This document shows positions 5,245 through 7,757 of a stretch of 7,757 bases of DNA, piece after piece; within the stretch, counting starts at the first letter, position 1; each line of letters begins with the position of its first letter. The stretch covers positions 1 to 7,757 of the forward strand of contig WFTN01000577.1 in NCBI GenBank assembly GCA_015485455.1, given 5' to 3'. Both the position numbers and the translations under genes were made by a program. The notes under the pieces are model-generated. The model was not told where the DNA came from. It did no database searches and saw only the letters and a program-made list of their open reading frames with translations. The stretch is from Planctomycetota bacterium (GTDB lineage: Bacteria; Planctomycetota; GCA-002687715; DRQF01).

Positions 5245-6440
5245 ACAAGACACAATGCACTCAAATGGATCGTCTGTTCAGCCCGGCACTTGATGGTCGC
5301 TTAGAGGCTGGCGAGCAGATGATATTTGATAATCATCTGCGTGGCTGTGACTCCTGCCAAAGTGAGTTCGATCAATATCAACGATTATTCTCTGCAGTCG
5401 CCTCCCTCTCTGGGAGTCGTATGCCAGGGCCCGTTCCATTTCCAGAAACCGTCCGAGCTTTTCGCGTGGGTGATGGTGATGTCCCCTGGTGGGGAAGATT
5501 CGGATCGACAGCGGCGGCTGCGGTGCTGTTGGCAATTGTTGGTCTAGGAGCTTTTCAAGCTGGCCGCAATCGTGTTCGAGATGAAGCTGGCTCAGATGTG
5601 GCGGGTTTAGATGAGATCGAGATCGTTCAACCGACAGAAGAGACTGCCAGCCAGTTGAAGGGTTTTCATCAAGACGTCGAGAGTCTTCCTGTGCTCTTGG
5701 AAGCAGCAGATCGCTATCCTGACCGTGAAGTTCAAAAGCTTGTGGCAGCCTATGTTTCGGGCATTCGGGATGAAGGCAAGCTCTTGCTTGGTGTCGATGC
5801 GACAAGTCTTGGCTCGCTTCATCGTCCTACCAAGAAGGTTGCCAATGATCTCGTCTTTTGTCTTTCTGAAATGGACGATCACCTCCGGGGCGTTCGGGAT
5901 CCGAAGAAGGCAATTCGTTGGGCGAAACGACATTTCTATCAGACGGTTATTGTGGATCGCCGGCACGAGTTGAAGAAGATGGTCCGGGGATTCCGGAGTA
6001 ATGATCTTCATGGTTTGACGGTCAGGCGCCATGACCCTGTGACTCATCAATTTGAGTTGGCACTGAGGAGTTACACTCGGGGAGATGCTCAGCAAGGGCG
6101 AGTGCATCTCAACTTGGTGAAGCCGGAACTTCTCAATATTGGTTCTCAGAAGCTCTTCCATGTCATCGGTGAATTGGAAAGAGTCTTCTCGGCGAAGCGA
6201 GGTGATGGCGGTGCTAATCAAGTGACTTTGACCTTGACGACACCACAAGGAGAGGGCGCGTGGAGTACTGAAGTTATTCTTAAAGGGCTGCAACCCAAGC
6301 AGATGCAATCAAAAGGGAGAAACTTGTTCTTGCATGGATCCAGAAATGACAATCGCAAGAATTTCTTCTTTAAGACTCCCGAGACTAAGTCTAAGAGTAT
6401 GCAGTTTAGGTGGGTAAAAAAGCGGGCACGAATTCTCTGA
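5241..6440 (+). CDS. Zinc-type membrane anti-sigma factor with large C-terminal domain
   Basis: 399 residues from the ATG at 5241; the frame stays open further upstream, but this start gives the ATGA overlap with the sigma gene and has GGGGA at 5226-5230 as ribosome binding site. The N-terminus is a ZAS-type zinc-binding anti-sigma domain with H32-x3-C36-x2-C39 and C6 located 26 residues before the histidine. One hydrophobic segment at about 88-105 (AAAAVLLAIVGLGAFQAG) should cross the inner membrane, leaving the sigma-binding part in the cytoplasm and about 290 residues outside. I do not recognise the outer part: it is hydrophilic, contains a single cysteine, has helical-looking stretches (VRDPKKAIRWAKRHFYQ) and a VTLTLTTPQGEG beta-like stretch, and ends very basic (KKRARIL). 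It is much longer than minimal ZAS proteins of about 100-250 residues, so it may be the sensor. Its activating signal is unknown. Confidence 0.85.
   Translation: MNKTQCTQMDRLFSPALDGRLEAGEQMIFDNHLRGCDSCQSEFDQYQRLFSAVASLSGSRMPGPVPFPETVRAFRVGDGDVPWWGRFGSTAAAAVLLAIVGLGAFQAGRNRVRDEAGSDVAGLDEIEIVQPTEETASQLKGFHQDVESLPVLLEAADRYPDREVQKLVAAYVSGIRDEGKLLLGVDATSLGSLHRPTKKVANDLVFCLSEMDDHLRGVRDPKKAIRWAKRHFYQTVIVDRRHELKKMVRGFRSNDLHGLTVRRHDPVTHQFELALRSYTRGDAQQGRVHLNLVKPELLNIGSQKLFHVIGELERVFSAKRGDGGANQVTLTLTTPQGEGAWSTEVILKGLQPKQMQSKGRNLFLHGSRNDNRKNFFFKTPETKSKSMQFRWVKKRARIL
5315..5340 (+). repeat. Perfect 9-bp inverted repeat inside the anti-sigma gene
   Basis: GCAGATGAT (5315-5323) is exactly complementary in reverse to ATCATCTGC (5332-5340), with an 8-base loop. 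It spans the codons leading up to the zinc-ligand histidine (H32), about 75 bases into the reading frame. It could form an mRNA hairpin or be a dyad binding site; it may equally be chance within constrained coding sequence. Confidence 0.4.
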
Positions 6441-6493
6441 ATGAAGATATTTCAGGTGAGCCACGGTTGACCTCAATCACCTTGTTTGAAGAA

Positions 6494-6533
6494 CACGAAA
6501 AACCGACATCGTCAGATGTCGGTTTTTTTCGTG
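6494..6533 (+). terminator. Strong intrinsic terminator after the sigma/anti-sigma operon
   Basis: CCGACATC (6503-6510) pairs perfectly with GATGTCGG (6515-6522) around a GTCA tetraloop and is followed by seven Ts (6523-6529). The five As before the stem (6498-6502) can pair with the T-tract, and CACG (6494-6497) with CGTG (6530-6533) extends the dyad further. The A-tract on the left makes it usable on the minus strand too, although no minus-strand gene is seen nearby. It lies 54 bases past the anti-sigma stop codon and insulates the next gene. Confidence 0.93.
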
Positions 6534-6557
6534 AACGAATGGTGATGAGGGGCGTCT

Positions 6558-6563
6558 TATACT
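6558..6563 (+). promoter_or_regulatory. Possible -10 box for the VIT/vWA gene
   Basis: TATACT lies 21 bases before the start codon at 6585, in the short gap after the terminator. A promoter is required here because the terminator separates this gene from its neighbours. No good -35 hexamer is found at 16-18 bases upstream (the stretch is ACGAAT-like), and placing transcription initiation here would leave a leader of only about 15 bases, just enough for the ribosome binding site. Confidence 0.35.
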
Positions 6564-6573
6564 GCGGAGCAAC

Positions 6574-6577
6574 GGAG
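6574..6577 (+). promoter_or_regulatory. Ribosome binding site deciding the start at 6585
   Basis: GGAG at 6574-6577 (within CGGAGA) sits 7 bases before the ATG at 6585. This spacing, together with the signal peptide that begins directly at that ATG, fixes the start and favours this frame over a competing open frame that crosses the terminator. Confidence 0.75.
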
Positions 6578-6584
6578 ACTTCCT

Positions 6585-7757
6585 ATGAACGCAAGAAACG
6601 TCCTGACTATCGCTTTGTTTTTTCTCTTTTCCCTCAGCGCATGGGGGCAGGGTATCGCAAATGTTCGCCCTTTTTCTGGGCCTCAGGCTCATCGTTGGCC
6701 GAATCGTGCTTATGCAGTGCAGGTGAAAAGCCACCATGTTCAGGTGAACATTGAGTCCGGTGTTGCTGTTACTAAGCTGACCCAGGTGTTCCACAATCCT
6801 AATGGCGCCATGCTTGAGGGGAGTTATCTTTTCCCTATTCCTGACCGGGCTTCGATCACCGCCTTTACTATGGTGATGAATGGCAAGGAAGTTCGAGGGG
6901 AGGTGTTAGAGAAGGGTAAAGCTCGACGTATCTATGAGGGTATTGTGCGCAGCATGAAAGATCCGGCCTTGCTGGAGTATGTGGGACGGGACTTATTCAA
7001 GGCCCGTGTGTTCCCGATTCCGGCCCATGGTGATGTGCAGGTGTCTCTTACTTATGTTCAAGAGTTGAAAAGTGAGGGTGGTGTCTCTGAGTATCGCTAT
7101 CCACTCAAGACCCAGGCATTCAGCAGGGAGGCGGTGGGTAGCATCGCTGTTCATGTCAAAGTCGTTGAGCAGACTCCCATCAAGAGCGTTTTCTCTTCCT
7201 CGCATAAAATCAGCAAGGCGCGGAAGTCGGAAACAGAGGTGAGCGCATCATTCGAAGGCAAAAATGTTCTGGCCCAAGGCGACTTTCACTTGTTCTACAC
7301 CACGAGCAAAAGCGATGTGGGGTTGCACGTTCTGAGTGAGAAAGACGGCAGTGAAGTTGGTCACTTTATGATGAAGCTAACGCCTAAGGTTGACTTCAAG
7401 GCTGAGGAACTGGCATCGCGGGACATTGTGTTTGTCATGGATACTTCTGGTTCCATGCAAGACGACAACAAAATCGAGCAGGCCAAGAGCGCGCTGATCT
7501 ACGGTCTAAGGACTCTGCGGCCAGGGGATCGTTTCAATATCGTTTCCTTTTCAACTGAAGCGCGCCCTTGGCGCAGCAATATGGTGGGTGTGGACAAATT
7601 GGCAGTGGCCGAAGCTGTGGCTTGGGTGAAGAAGATTCGTGCCAGTGGAGGGACAAATATTGATGAGGCATTGACCACAGCTTTGGCGTCGTTCACCAAG
7701 AGCGAGCGTCTGCCCATGGTTGTGTTCTTGACGGATGGCGTTCCCACGGTTGGAGAA
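6585..7757 (+). CDS. Exported VIT-domain and von Willebrand factor A protein, 3' partial
   Basis: The frame stays open from the ATG at 6585 to the window's end (391 codons, no stop), so the gene continues to the right. Residues 1-21 form a signal peptide (NVLTIALFFLFSLSAWG) with no lipobox cysteine. Residues about 40-165 are a VIT (vault/inter-alpha-trypsin) domain: VTKLTQVFHNPNGAMLEGSYLFPIP, then GKARRIYEGI and DLFKARVFPIPAHGD, each typical. From about residue 279 a vWA domain begins, with a complete MIDAS metal site: D286-T-S288-G-S290, T357 in SGGTNID, and D384 in FLTDG. Such proteins are usually secreted or envelope-anchored and bind partners through the metal site; some carry a C-terminal sorting signal, which cannot be seen here. 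It lies after the terminator and may or may not be regulated by the upstream sigma factor. Confidence 0.92.
   Translation, partial: MNARNVLTIALFFLFSLSAWGQGIANVRPFSGPQAHRWPNRAYAVQVKSHHVQVNIESGVAVTKLTQVFHNPNGAMLEGSYLFPIPDRASITAFTMVMNGKEVRGEVLEKGKARRIYEGIVRSMKDPALLEYVGRDLFKARVFPIPAHGDVQVSLTYVQELKSEGGVSEYRYPLKTQAFSREAVGSIAVHVKVVEQTPIKSVFSSSHKISKARKSETEVSASFEGKNVLAQGDFHLFYTTSKSDVGLHVLSEKDGSEVGHFMMKLTPKVDFKAEELASRDIVFVMDTSGSMQDDNKIEQAKSALIYGLRTLRPGDRFNIVSFSTEARPWRSNMVGVDKLAVAEAVAWVKKIRASGGTNIDEALTTALASFTKSERLPMVVFLTDGVPTVGE

Noticed and set aside
6441..6470. Nine-codon frame (MKIFQVSHG) starting right after the anti-sigma stop
   Set aside because: It is very short, with no ribosome binding site or family support; it could be reached by reinitiation at TGAATG but nothing indicates a function.
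6410..6754. Plus-strand open frame of 114 residues crossing the terminator
   Set aside because: It overlaps the anti-sigma end, the terminator and the signal-peptide region of the VIT/vWA gene, and has no recognisable content.
1..7757. CRISPR arrays, tRNA/rRNA genes, insertion sequences, phage attachment sites
   Set aside because: No regularly spaced direct repeats, no cloverleaf or rRNA sequence, and no transposase or integrase reading frame were seen.

Overview
The window reads as ordinary chromosomal DNA from a Gram-negative bacterium of roughly balanced base composition. All supported genes lie on the + strand and are densely packed. Export signals, a membrane anti-sigma factor, HxH-lacking amidohydrolase relatives and a VIT/von Willebrand A protein would fit Planctomycetota, Acidobacteriota or a similar group. 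That placement is inference with low confidence; no rRNA or other taxonomic marker is present.

Layout. Positions 2-4493 hold four tightly coupled genes: two consecutive amidohydrolase-superfamily proteins (the first cut by the window's left edge), a WbpD-like hexapeptide acetyltransferase and a WbpE-like PLP aminotransferase. Junctions are a 4-base overlap, a 3-base gap and a 2-base gap, so one transcript is likely, with its promoter left of the window. A 124-base spacer with an imperfect hairpin follows. Positions 4618-6440 hold an ECF sigma factor and its zinc-type, single-pass membrane anti-sigma factor, overlapping by 4 bases. A strong intrinsic terminator at 6494-6533 closes this unit. 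A new gene then starts at 6585 with a good ribosome binding site and encodes an exported VIT + vWA protein that runs off the right edge.

How the genes may work together. The acetyltransferase and aminotransferase would carry out the last two steps in making a UDP-diacetamido-uronic acid for surface polysaccharide; the dehydrogenase and oxidase of that pathway are not in the window. The two amidohydrolase-like proteins have lost the HxH metal-binding pair and carry lysine-rich low-complexity segments, so they are probably not ordinary metallohydrolases. The sigma/anti-sigma pair would pass a periplasmic or envelope signal to transcription; its regulon cannot be read here.

I do not see a clearly new multi-gene defence, mobile or RNA-based system. 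The most unusual content is the HxH-lacking amidohydrolase pair with Lys/Pro/Ala tracts, its linkage to sugar-nucleotide genes, and the large unrecognised outer domain of the anti-sigma factor.
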